From Cladorhizidae sp. MBARI D1340-BT2 (taxonomy: Eukaryota; Porifera; Demospongiae; Poecilosclerida; Cladorhizidae), in assembly GCA_028752905.1 (NCBI GenBank), contig JAQNBH010000011.1, positions 18,011,909-18,075,908 on the forward strand: a DNA stretch of 64,000 nucleotides, read 5' to 3'. The notes beneath the pieces were generated by a model. The model did no database searches and was not told the DNA's origin. It worked only from the letters and a program-made list of their open reading frames with translations. The translations under genes and the position numbers were made by a program. Below, one piece after another: positions 33,569 through 44,103 of the stretch. Every line of letters starts with the position of its first letter. The first letter of the stretch is position 1.

Positions 33569-33898
33569 CTTTAGGTTGAGATATAGAAGGTGTAGGTGTA
33601 GAACGTGTAGGTGTAGAACGTGTAGGTGCTTCACCTGCAGCAACTCGATCAATCGTATTATTACATTGAAAAAATCCTGTTAATATTATGGTCAATTCTG
33701 TCTTGATGAACGCAATAAGAACGGCATTATTCATACTGTTGTTGAACGTTTCCCTTTCACACACGTCGTTTTCACAGGACAGCATGTACCCCATGGCGTC
33801 AAGACTCCAATTCCACTGTACTGATAATAGACGTCTCTCAAATATGAAGGGGGAAGAGGCAATAAACGTCAAGTTTAAAGGTGGAATAGGTGGAAGAT
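33569..33898 (-). CDS. Proposed host membrane protein, FN3-like exon with Thr/Pro stalk
   Basis: A pyrimidine-rich acceptor (TTGTTTCTTTTAG) and a donor (CCTAAAG/GTATTTAC) bound 330 nt, phase 1 at both ends. Translation begins LPPIPPLNLTFIASSPF, typical of the first strand of a fibronectin type III fold. It continues VQWNWSLDAMGY with cysteines, and ends with a stalk APTRSTPTRSTPTPSISQPK containing a duplicated PTRST. Possible N-glycosylation sites (NLT, NWS, NNS, NNT) agree with an extracellular location. Phase 1-1 is the usual arrangement for shuffled extracellular modules. It connects in phase to the Ig-like exon upstream and the membrane exon downstream. Confidence 0.6.
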
Positions 33899-33899
33899 C

Positions 33900-34204
33900 T
33901 AAAAGAAACAAGTGCATATACATGTATTTGGCATTATTAATATTAATAATTTTAAGTTGCACTAAAAAACAAAAAACAAAGTAGTTTTAAACTCCAGCAA
34001 AATTTAGAAAATCACAAGAAAAAATACCATACTATCAGTAGTGAGTATGGCTGTAATGTTCTTTTGGTTACATGCAGTGGGCATTTTTTAAAAATTGGTG
34101 GTAATTTTCAAATTATTCAAATAAATATTTACTGAATGAAAATTATAAATTTGAAAATAATTCATGGGCCATCTAGCATGGGCCATCTAGCATTTAGTAT
34201 TTTT
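33900..34204. other. Intronic/non-coding stretch
   Basis: AT-rich. The phrase CATGGGCCATCTAG is duplicated at 34163-34191. No gene seen. Confidence 0.4.
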
Positions 34205-34345
34205 TTTAATGTCTGGCCATAGGAGACCAAGCTCAAGAGTCGAGGTTGAGCAGAGACCATGGCTGGTAAGTCTTTGTACAGTTACCCTTAGCCTGTGAAA
34301 CACCCAGTGGGCCACTGCTAGTTCATCAGTATGTTTTCATTTCAC
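34205..34345 (-). repeat. Dispersed repeat S, copy 2 (inverted)
   Basis: The reverse complement shares CTGATGAACTAGCAG, GACTTACCAGCCATGGTCTC and TGCTCAACC with 24090-24240. Confidence 0.55.
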
Positions 34346-35525
34346 TCCAGAACAACAGGTCAGTAGACCATATGAAGAGCAAATGGGCGCCTTTCGTCAT
34401 CACTTGAACTCCATGCACCCAGTGTGGGTGTATGTGCGTGTGTGCATGTGTGTCTGTGCATGGATGCGTGCGTATGTGCACCTAGTTGGGGTGTGTGGTT
34501 ATTCCCTGCTCGGTATGAGGCCAAATAGTATCACAACTTTCCCTCTCCATGGAAATTTGCTGCTCTGCTTTCTTGTTGTCTTATGCCTGTCCACTACAAC
34601 TCTTCCTATCAGTGTTATTCACAAGACAAACTATATAGGCTATCATTTTATTACTGTTCTCTCTCCTGTTACAGTATGTCCATTGTGTGTCAGCTGTTGA
34701 TGTTGTTGAAGCTGCTCAAGGATTTCCTGCTCTCTCCTTGCATCTTTGCTGTCTACATTTGTTGCTTACTTCTCAAAGCTTTCATCTCCCAACCTTTTGT
34801 TGCTGCTGTTCTGCCTTTTTCTCTCTTGCCATCATCAGCATCTCAGGGATTCATTCTTGCAAATCTAGTACAGTTGACACTTATACTCTAACTGACAAGG
34901 TGGAGATGTCTACACAAAACACCTAAACCCACTAAGAAATGAGAGAAAGAATCAAACGCCGAGAGCAGGTAAATAGCACCGTCAAAAAGAGCAATCAAGG
35001 ACACGAGCAGTAAATATGAAATATGTAGACAATGAACATTCAAGGAGAAAGAGCGGGAAAGTCCTGAGCAGTTGTGTGTGTGGGTGGTCTACACTCCATG
35101 TGCTGATGTTATTAAGCATCAATCCTTCACCTGTGTGTGCTATGTAGTGTGTAGACTTGCACAAATGCATGATGCACACCCATAAATTCTTCTCTGTGCC
35201 CTCCAATGCATGCATTTTTATCACATCTATGTTCTATAAAAACACATCAAACTATTAGGGATTGGGTCAGTGCAACGCAAACAAGTTGAGATTTGGGAGC
35301 AAAAGTTTGCTCAAGTTGTACCTGAACAATAGATCTCGAAGCTCTCATGAGTTAGGCATATACATAGCTTATGCAATAAAGGTCGTCATATGCAGCAAGT
35401 TTAGATCAATGGTTGACAACTTGACACTTCTGGCAAGAAACATAAAGGCTGAGCTAGGACAACTTGATACTGCATAGCTATATAGAAATATCTACAAGTG
35501 GTAAAGAGTCGGTGCCTACCTATAA
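34346..35525. other. Intronic/non-coding stretch
   Basis: GT-rich run near 34425-34480; no supportable gene on either strand. Confidence 0.4.
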
Positions 35526-36273
35526 ACTATATTTCCTCGAATGGAACTTGCCATCGAATAGTTTTCACCCATGAATAGTTTTCTCCCCATTCTGAACAGT
35601 CCAATATTCTCCCGCAAATAGATTCACAATGTGCCCTCATTTCGTGCATGTGCAGATACATTTTATTTCCAAGTTGGGAAGTTGAGAGGATGGAAAAATT
35701 CCCCGCCTAAAGCAAGGAGGGATGGAACTGAAGTCACAACAAATGGCTGAGCTCACTCCCAAGCAGGAAAGTGGAGAATGTCAGGATTCAGGCGACCGTT
35801 ACTCAGGCCTCGACGATGATGATGAAGAACTGAAACACTAGTTGATGACTGAGGATTAGCAAACTTTGGTCAGGCCCTAGCCCTTATATACAATTTCTTT
35901 GTGCTAGTGTTGTTGGCTCGAGATCAACAATGACTGGGAGGAGCCGTTTGTGATGCTAAATGAGCCTTTCAATGGATTTCTGTAGGCAGCATGGGAATGC
36001 AGCCTCAGTAATGGGATCTTTGCCATCAGGGTTGGGGACGAGCCATTTCCCTAGTCATCACTTGAACATTTGAACTTGAGGGGAGGGGGTTCTATAAACT
36101 AGTCACTTTAAGCTAAAAAATAAATATGATTTTTTTTTAAAGGAAAAATAAAGGCAGTTTTTATTAACATGCCTATAGCCCTCCTCGAATTGTATTCATC
36201 CTCGATTAGTATTCTCTAGGTTACGGTGCCTGAAAGTATTTCAACCCATGGTATCCATTCAAGTAAATATAGT
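35526..36273. mobile_element. Candidate short inverted-repeat element (MITE), about 750 bp
   Basis: The left end ACTATATTTCCTCGAATGG and the right end, reverse complemented, ACTATATTTACTTGAATGG agree at 17 of 19 positions. Internal phrases on both sides (TCGAATAG, CCTCGAATTG, CCTCGATTAG) continue the theme. A CTCGAAT-rich terminus is what I remember for pogo/Tigger-derived elements. A short acidic remnant (LDDDDEELKH before a stop, 35808-35840) could be the end of such a transposase. No target duplication is certain. Confidence 0.5.
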
Positions 36274-36982
36274 ATACTTTCCTGCTTGTCTGCCTACACC
36301 AACTAATGCTTTAATTCAGAGAGATCTACCTTTTTACACTGCAAGGGGGAAGAGGGAAGATTACACTTATGGGGCCTGGAACTTGGGCATGTTCGAATGA
36401 AAAAATATAATATTTACATTGATGAAGACCCAAGCATTCAGTTGAAGAACACCAAGGAAAGGAAAAAAGAAAGTAAGAAAAAAAACTGACTTAAAGAGAA
36501 GTCTAAATAGTATTTAATGAAATTAAAGTTTGTAGTACTTAAAATATTACACAATGTTATGATTGCATTAAAGCAGCTGTTGTTTATATTTTTAATTCTT
36601 GCCTTTTTTAATCAAAGTTCTCTTTTTCCTATGCAACAGAAATTGTACTAGTGAGAATCACCACGTGGTATGCTTATACAGTAGAGGCCAAAAAAAACTT
36701 TACGTACCGTTGCGTTGGGTTAACATTCAACGCAGAAACCTTTCTTAAGAAACGCTCAAGCAATGCTCAAGGAACACACAGGCAATGCTCAAGGAACACA
36801 CAGGCAACGCTCAAGCAATGTATTGCGAATGCAACGCACGAACCGTTATTTAATTACCCGAAATGCGCAATCAACATTCGGTATCCTACACCACGTGTTC
36901 GATAGAGCACGTAAAGTTAGTCGGCCTACTGTTTATCACTGTTGGGTTTTGTTGCAGCTTCTACTTTTGATTTGTCCTGGGA

Positions 36983-37352
36983 ATGGCTTACAGAAGAACT
37001 CTCGCTGCTACCTTCGCTCTAAGCAGTAAGTGTAACACTAGGTAGAACTCCAATGGCTTGAACCTCTAGCGCCTATCTGTGGTAGTGACCCAGCCTTTAC
37101 TTCAGTCTAGTTGTTACTGTTATTTAGTAACGTTCAAGAAAACGAAACCCCCCAAAAATAAAAGCTAGAACAGTGGATCCAGTAATGATAATTATACAGA
37201 CTATTGTTTGGTCTTCTGGCAGAATGAAAGTTCTGGGTGGCTGTACCAAGCAGCAATGTTTTAGGGGGCTCCTCAGTGGAAGTGGGAGAAGTGGGAGGTC
37301 AAGGCAGTCAGGATGATATATAAAGGCAAGATTTCAGCTATTGGTAAATTTT
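36983..37352 (+). pseudogene. Accessory gene remnant (exons 1 and 2) in the decayed Tc1-like element
   Basis: Exon 1 (36983-37025) is exactly 43 nt from ATG to an AGCA/GTAAGT donor, the same length, phase and donor as exon 1 at 44104-44146. Its peptide MAYRRTLAATFALS differs. Exon 2 opens after TTATACAG at 37200 with YCLVFWQNESS, parallel to FILVFWPMEDS in the other element, meets a stop, and later reads VRMIYKGKISAIGK against TAVYKGEISTIG. The shared frame and structure with independent sequence change show that this gene descended with the element. The BEN region is not found here. Confidence 0.65.
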
Positions 37353-37700
37353 AAATTACATCAAATTCAGGTATGATTTACTATTTTGAAATGCAGTCAC
37401 CAGGCTGCCATGGAGGAAGAATTCAAGCCCGTCATGGAAGACGGTTCTTCACTCTCTACATCTGTGGTGGTAGGGTCAGGACTGGACTTGTTCGATAACT
37501 ATATAGTTGTTTTGAAATTATCATTATTTTATATCTTCTTATTGATAATTTGAAGGAAAAAACACCTCCAGTACCACCCAAACACATGAAAGTTTTGCCA
37601 ACTTGATATCAAGAAGCATTGCTTGGCAAGTGATTTCCAAATAAACCTCCCTGTGGCCCAACCCTCCAGGTGTTTGTTCTACTTTTGACATTACAGTTAA

Positions 37701-38015
37701 TCAAAATTGTGTTACGCTGTCCATCAATTCAGCTTTGGACTTGGGCTTCACTTCTCTCTTGATGTACTCTGTCAACTCGTGTCACATGTCTTCAATGGGG
37801 TTGGCATCTTGAAACTCAGGAGGCATCCTCCATCAATTTATATCGAACAACTCCTTAGCCAGCCTGGCTGTACGTTTGGGGTCAGTGTCCTGCATGAAGT
37901 GGTGATGGGAGCAAAAGTCCTTTACGAAGGGTAAAAAGGGTCTGGTGAAGAATTTGAACAAAAAGTGGGGCTCATAATACCGGTCCACACATGCACCTTC
38001 ACCAAATGTTTCTCG
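37701..38015 (-). pseudogene. Tc1-like transposase C-terminal fragment, with stops
   Basis: After a GAATATAG acceptor at 38016 the frame reads EKHLVKVHVWTGIM. It resumes further on with FMQDTDPKRTARLAKELFD (the second catalytic aspartate) and MPPEFQDANPIE (the catalytic glutamate), then HELTEYIKREVKPKSKAEL. TGA replaces tryptophan at two places (around 37817 and 37855), and about three residues are missing between the D and E. It is non-functional and closely related to the transposase at 46647-48281. Confidence 0.85.
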
Positions 38016-38519
38016 CTATATTCAAATAAACAGAGGTTTAAAACACCTGAGTGTACCATATTAATTCTACACCTTATTACACAACCATGTATTAATACAA
38101 CATGAATCATATCTCGGCTTGTTCTTTCGTACCTGCCTTATACCCCAAAAAAGCCTACGGTTCCCAACCTCTGGGTCATGACCTCATCTGGGGTCGCGAA
38201 GCACCTTTCATTGGTCATGGAGTAGTCTGAAAACTATTTTTTAGAATGCTATGTTTTGTGAAGGGAGATGGCCGGTGCCTCGCGCCATCAACCTTACCAC
38301 GACAAATTGGTTTCTATTATGTGACAGATCGTGGAGTCCAGAAACCTCAGTGCTACAAAGTACTTTTGAGTGAATCCATGAAACTGAACAAGTTACAATG
38401 GCATCTATCATTATAACATGCAGCGTACCAAGATAGAGATCGCTCATTTTTCGAACGGAATTTAACCACCCTTAGCGCTTGGGTAAACAAGGTAAATGTC
38501 ATCAGACCAATGAACGTGC

Positions 38520-39838
38520 TCCGGAAGCTTACTATCGTGTTCCGTTGCACATCGCAAAAGCTAAAAAGCCACATACCATAGGAGAGGAACTGATAATGCC
38601 ATGTGCCAAGGAAATGGTTCTCTCATGATCGGAGGAGACATGGTTAGTAAACTCGATCAGACCGCTCTCGAATCATCGTAGAATTTGTGACACATGAGTG
38701 AGGATATCACCGCACAGAATGTTACGGCTATCAAGCAGTCACCTTGGCATGCCATACAGCTGGATGAATCAAAGGACATTGCATCATGCACGCAATTGAT
38801 GGTTTGGGTCAGGTTGATAGAAGATGGTGATTTTGTTGACGATCCTTTGATGTGCAAGTCATTGGAAACGAAAAATAAAGGTGAGGACATTTTCACAAAA
38901 ATCAAAGCCTTTTACAATCAAGAAGGTCTGGACTTCAATAAATTGATTGGATCAACAACAGATGGAGCTCCTGCAATGCTTGGGAGGCTGGCTTTAAAGC
39001 TAAATTACAGCGAGTGGCCGCTCATGCATTTATGATACATTCCATGATCCACCGGAAAGCACTGGCTGCTCGCACAATGCTCAAAAGTCTGAGGAACGTA
39101 TTGTTGCAGGTGGTCAAAATCGTGAATCACATCAAATTGAGTGCTCTAAACACGAGGTTATTCAGACTGTTCTGTCATGAAATGGACACTGATCACATGA
39201 ACTTACTGTTCTACACTCAGGTACGATAGCTGTCACGAGGAAATGTTCTTCTGCATGTTCACAAGTTACGTGAAGAGTTAAAAGAGTGTTCACAAAGCAA
39301 GCATGAACGGGTGGCAATGCTGGAGTCCAGTAACTAGGTTTGCTAAATTGTTATTTGAGCAACATTTTTGAACGTATCAATGTGCTGAATCGTACGCTTC
39401 AAGGCAAAGACACGAACCTGATGCTCTTCCAGGACAAAATAAAAGGGTTTCTTGCCATACTGGCTTTGTTGAAAGATAAAGTGAGTCGGTAAATTCCCGC
39501 GCCTTTCTGCCCACCTGGAAGAATCTGAAGACATCGAAGTCGAGCATCTGTCTGACAAAATCGCTGAACATCTTCAGTCACTGATCGATCAGTTCGAAAC
39601 TTCCCTGAGCTCGATGTCCAGTCATTCATCGTGGCCCGAGACCCGTTCAGTGCATCATTAGACGCCATCACCGACGATGATATCGCCGAAGAGGAGCTCG
39701 TGAGATTGCAGCAGGATTCCAGAGAGAAATCATTATTCAAGTCCGTGTCCTTGCCCAGATACTGGGGCAATATGCTTCAATCCTATCCATGTCTATCCAA
39801 GAAGGCAATACGGTTCCTAATGCCATACCTTTCATCAT
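38520..39838 (+). pseudogene. hAT transposase, main part, several breaks
   Basis: In order: YYRVPLHIAKAKKPHTIGEE (about 38527-38590); MSEDITAQNV and WHAIQLDESKDIASCTQLMV (38694-38800); SLETKNKGEDIF (38860-38895); IGSTTDGAPAMLG (38945-38985). These are the RNase-H-fold blocks with catalytic aspartates as known in hAT/ZBED-like proteins. Frame changes then give MIHRKALAARTML and VVKIVNHIKLSALNTRLFRL (39045-39170). The region near 39240-39600 is scrambled by several shifts. LPRYWGNMLQSYPCLSKKAI (39750-39810) is the start of the hAT C-terminal dimerisation region, cut at 39838 by the nested element. Confidence 0.85.
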
Positions 39839-39839
39839 A

Positions 39840-42270
39840 CCGTGGGAGACAAAAAAGTTCCGGTTTCATACGAATTCCAACGCTAATGTTACGATGTCAG
39901 AGAAACTTCCAACGCCGAATCGACGCCAAAAAAACAGACAGATAATGCAAAACAAACGCCGTTAAGTTGACATTTCCAATTTTTTAATCTTGCGCTTTAT
40001 ATTGCGCTTAAAAAAAATATAAACACGAGCGCACGCGCTCACCCGCACATGGGGAGGTTGTTGAACAATCAAGCTAAATCTAGCGAGTGATCTTTGCTCC
40101 ACTTTGTTTTCTTCTTCCCAGAAGTCATTTTCCCCATCAAGAAGTTTATTGCTGACAGAAGTATTAGTTTTTCTCTTGCTAGCTTTTTGGCCAGTGCCCA
40201 CTAGTGTCTGTCCTTCAGGTATAACTCTCAACTTTGTATTAGTAGCTTTGCCTTCTAGTACATTGCTACACTGTGTAGCTAAGATGAGTTAGACTAAGCT
40301 TGATATATAGTTTTGTAGAGGTTAGATTTTCTAAGCATAGCGTTAGGCAAACCCTGGGCTTGTAAAACAAGCCCCTTTTTAAAGTGCTTACAGAACTTCT
40401 AGTAGCTAGCAAGCCTTGCCTTAGAGAGACTTCACAGAGTAGCTTAGCAAGCATTTTCTTAGAAAGGTTAAAGATTTTACATAGCAGGACTTGCCTTAGA
40501 AAACTTAACCTCTAAAAACCTCTAGCTAAGCTAGGCCCACATCAACCATGTATAGACCAAGAGCTGATACATTTACGCATTGCCCAATGGAGAACTCCGT
40601 TTCAATGGTGGCCCTAAGTACGGTGGAGGATGGTCATGTGTTTGGTGATAGGTGTAATGTAAGAGTGGAAAAGTTCTGTCAGTAGTGTAAAATTTCGGCA
40701 ATGCTTAGTGGATGTCTTTATTATGTTTTGTTGTACTTGCAACATGACCTCAGACTTCGATGTTGGAGTTATAGGATAGGTTTATCCTTGATGGCCCCAT
40801 CAACCTACACATACTAGTCCATTCGCTGGTTCCAACTGCTTACCTGTTCATGGACCTATTGGATTTGTGCTTGGAGTCAATTCAGCAGACATACAAGTGT
40901 TTATGCTCGCAAAATAGCAATGACATGGAAAATGTTTATAGTGTTAGTTTTGTAACTGTCAGCTTTTATTATGTGAAGATGTCTTTTAATAAACTACTAC
41001 AAGACAAGTTCATCTGCTTCACACAAAAATGTTCAAATGTCAGAGAAATAGTGACATACTGAAACACACAAACACTTGGTTGCAGCTTTGAAACCATGCT
41101 TCAGACCAAAAATGTGTCCTGCCAATTGGGTATGGTAGTGAAAGCCAACATGATGAGGTGTTAATTGTCACTGGTGATAGTTATGCAATCTCAATGATTA
41201 TGGTGACCTTATTACCAGTGAAAAAAAATCCTAGCAATTTTGTATACATGGATGAACTACCAGTGAATAAGTACAACAACATTCAATAGCCAGTTGCTGC
41301 TCCTTGTAGCTCAATAATCCTTAAGAATTGAGTGCAGTCTATCGATCTCGAGTTTGACTGCATTCATCAGTCCATATAATTCTACGCCACAAGTCACCTC
41401 CCAAAGAAAATGACAGATTTCACTCCAATCTTTTGATCTGTAAAGGCAGGGAGAAAAAAAATATTATTGTTAATATTACATTGCCTTTATGATTTGGAAA
41501 TCAAATGTTTCACTGACACAAGCTAAGCTTGCTAAGAAGTAAGCTAAAGATTATCTATGACTTAAAAAGTCTTAGCCTACGTTAAACTGGTCCTTCAAGC
41601 CCCCAAGCCACAGCCCAGGCAAAGCTATGCTCTTGAGCTTACCCTTCAAATTTAAAACAAGCTCATCATTCAAGCTTCTTTAGCTAAGCCAAACCAGCTT
41701 ATAAACTGTAAGCTTAAACCAGGTTGTTAGCTAAACTAAGCTTAGCAAGCTTTAGAAATGACAGACAGATTACCTTGTTCCATGAGTCTGACAAGCTAAT
41801 AGTAGAGCTACTGTACCTGGAAAGTCTATTCTAGAGTGGTCCTGCACAACAGAATGGTGCGCAGTGAAATGCTGTAGCCCTTGTTTGGTCTGTAGAAGAT
41901 GCTGGCTAGTCGACAGTCGTTTCGTCAGTCAGCTTCTTCTGCTCCTCTATTTCTTCGAGGCTGGCATTAATATCGACGGCCTTTTTCGATGAAGAATGAC
42001 ATTATCAAGAAGCGAGAGGCTGCCGGACAAACGAAGTGGAAGCAGCTGGAGCGCGAAGCCCAATTGAAATTGTGGCACACGAGGTTTGCACGAACGAGAA
42101 AGAGGATATTGAACCGTGGAATGATTTGAAATCCTAAAAAAAAGATTCTTTGCCATTGTAATGCGGTTTTTATTAAAGAACGTTTGAATAACGTTTGAAC
42201 GATTTTGCTCAGAAAAATGCCAACGGAATATAAACGCAACGGAACTGGAACTTTTTTTGGTCTCCTACTG
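39840..42270 (-). mobile_element. CAGTAGG-ended DNA transposon, copy 2 (inverted)
   Basis: Ends CCGTGGGAGACAAAAAAG (left) and, reverse complemented, CAGTAGGAGACCAAAAAAAG (right). It is the reverse complement of copy 1 at 19142-22372 without the piggyBac insertion and without the 88-bp duplication. It lies precisely inside the hAT dimerisation region, with TA at the left border and CGTA at the right. It therefore inserted after the hAT did. Coding remnants near 41950-42180 parallel those of copy 1. A bare TTAA at 41728-41731 is the empty piggyBac site. Confidence 0.85.
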
Positions 42271-42418
42271 CGTACAGTCGTTTTCCACATGGTTGTGATG
42301 AAAACAAAGTACAGGAATCGGCTCGAAATAGAAAAGGACATGATTGTCATGTTGAGTTGCACCGAGCCACAGATTGGAAAACTGGTGGCTGAGAAACAGG
42401 TTCAACCATCATATTGAT
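42271..42418 (+). pseudogene. hAT transposase, C-terminal end after the nested element
   Basis: The frame reads VVMKTKYRNRLEIEKDMIVM then LSCTEPQIGKLVAEKQ and ends QPSY before a stop at 42416. This is the expected end of the ZBED/Charlie-type dimerisation domain, completing the part interrupted at 39838. One frame change at or near the insertion point is needed to connect them. Confidence 0.85.
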
Positions 42419-42419
42419 C

Positions 42420-43305
42420 ATTGACCACATTATTTTAAGTAAGCAATAAATGTGAATAATTCTTATGATTTTTCGTAACACGTGTGGATTTGTTCTTCGA
42501 CGTTGCACTCTGATGCTGGGTTCTGGAATGGGATCGCCACCAGAAAAAGGTTGGATATAAGCAATGGTCCGACTTGAGTATAAAAAGGAAGAGAGTGAAT
42601 ATCTCATCAGTTAGTTGAGCGTTGTAGTTGTTCTTCTAGTATTGCTTACCGTTGTTGTTCTATTCATGGTAGCATATTATTAGTCTAATTAAAGCTTTGA
42701 AAATTAAAAGAAGTCTTTGCAGGCCTCAACCCTGACTGGCTGCAGAGTAGCCCTGCAAAGATCAATACTGCACTGCACATATTTCTCTATATAGATATGT
42801 GTATCTCTGGATGGGATATTGTATAGATACACACACACACACACACATCTCTGCACGTACACATCCACTCACACACAGACCTATCAAGTTGCACACGATG
42901 GATGACAAACTATTGTCCTGTCATGCTCTCATAAATCATGCATCACAGAATTCCCTCCTCTTAGACTCATCACACAAATACACACCAAGATATACCCCAT
43001 ATAAACCATATGTAATAAGTCCCCTCCATGTACTGTAGCAAGCACCCACTATGCTGTTTTCACTGATCTAGGATTAGGCAGGTTCATATAGCAAGCACCA
43101 AGTATATAGATTTTATCGAAACTATACATGAAGCAGATGAGAAGGATAGTAAACGCCATCTATTTTCCATTTGAAGACTTGAATGGAGCCTAAACCATTG
43201 ACTGAAAAGTTATAGGGAATTTGAAGTCCAGGAAAAAAGCTAAAGTACGGGCACCAGCTACACACTGAAACAACCAGCAAATCTCACCTAGAGCTAGCTT
43301 TATCT
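42420..43305. other. Non-coding stretch with dispersed repeat fragments
   Basis: A TATAAAAAGG box lies at 42579-42588 and a CA run at 42831-42847. 43031-43111 is a reverse-complement relative of the minisatellite unit at 4193-4430 (AGCAAGCACCCA, CTAGGATTAGGC). No gene seen. Confidence 0.45.
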
Positions 43306-43761
43306 CGTTGACATACTTCATTTTAAATGATCACTTGAATGCAAAAAGCACAGGTTCTCATGCTTGAGAGCTCTGCAAACATCTCTGGATGATGGGCACT
43401 AGATGCACAAAATAGTTCACTTCCAGCACTGAAGCAGACCAATCAGATCTTGAATGTAGCAAGTGGTGTCCTGAACCATCAGCTTCTAGTAAACATTACA
43501 TCCTCGTGGAGCAGGAGCTGTCTGAACCCGTTGACATACTTCATTTTAAATGATCACTTGAATGCAAAAAGCACAGGTTCTCATGCTTGAGAGCTCTGCA
43601 AACATCTCTGGATGATGGGCACTAGATGCATAACACACACAAAATAGTTCACTTCCAGCACTGAAGCAGACCAATCAGATCTTGAATGTAGCAAGTGGTG
43701 TCCTGAACCATCAGCTTCTAGTAAACATTACATCCTCGTGGAGCAGGAGCTGTCTGAACCC
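43306..43761. repeat. Tandem duplication, 223 and 232 bp
   Basis: The segment from CGTTGACATACTTCATTTTA to GCTGTCTGAACC occurs at 43306-43528 and again at 43529-43761. The only obvious difference is a few extra bases (TAACACACAC) near 43629. The near-identity indicates a recent event. The second copy lies about 35 bases before the transposon at 43798. Confidence 0.95.
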
Positions 43762-43797
43762 GGAACAGCTTCGACTGCTTGTGGCTGGTATCTGCTA

Positions 43798-43835
43798 CAG
43801 TAGGCGCCATAAAAAACTTGGTGTTTCGTTTAAAC
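43798..43835 (+). repeat. Left terminal inverted repeat of the two-gene element
   Basis: Begins CAGTAGGCGCCATAAAAAAC and ends GTTTCGTTTAAAC. Preceded by TA at 43796-43797. Differs from the right end at position 25 only (T versus C). Confidence 0.95.
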
Positions 43836-44103
43836 CAAACGTACGTGCAACGCATGACCGTTGGCTAAAGAAACGCAGACGGAACGCACAATACAGAGCG
43901 TTCCAACGCTCGCTGCGTTTAAACCAACAAACGCTCGCTGCATTTTATCGACAAACGCTCGCTACGTTTCTTTTAAGCACATGGGCAAGCGCGTGCGTTG
44001 ACCACCACGTGGGAAGGTGAAAAAAGCGGGCTAGATTGAACTACTGTTACTTGTTACGCGAGTGTCCTGCTGGAGTTCAGTTCTTTGTCAAGTTATTTTC
44101 GTC

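Larger units (their letters stand above)
36679..38157. mobile_element. Decayed relative of the BEN-domain Tc1-like element
   Basis: Starts CAGTAGAGGCCAAAAAAAAC after TA (36677-36678). The right end is eroded (AAAAAAGCCTAC) and abuts a hAT element. Inside, on the plus strand, are remains of exons 1 and 2 of the accessory gene. On the minus strand is the C-terminal half of a Tc1 transposase. The arrangement is the same convergent layout as in the 43.8-48.5 kb element, only shortened by deletion of the BEN-encoding region and the transposase N-terminus. Confidence 0.75.
38157..42418 (+). mobile_element. hAT (ZBED/Charlie-type) element split by a nested transposon
   Basis: The left part opens with GGTTCCCAACCTCTGGGTCA and GGGGTCGCG, typical of hAT-Charlie termini. 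The transposase runs to 39839, is interrupted by the 2.4-kb CAGTAGG element, and finishes at 42271-42418. I could not find the right terminal repeat after 42418, so the right border is the end of the coding sequence only. Confidence 0.75.

Noticed and set aside
34383..34926. Overlapping plus-strand frames rich in Cys/Leu/Ser
   Set aside because: Composition reflects GT- and CT-rich DNA; three frames are equally open and none is recognisable.
43682..44020. Arginine-rich plus-strand frame across the left end of the two-gene element
   Set aside because: It translates the tandem duplication, terminal repeat and subterminal words; it has no family resemblance and precedes the real ATG.
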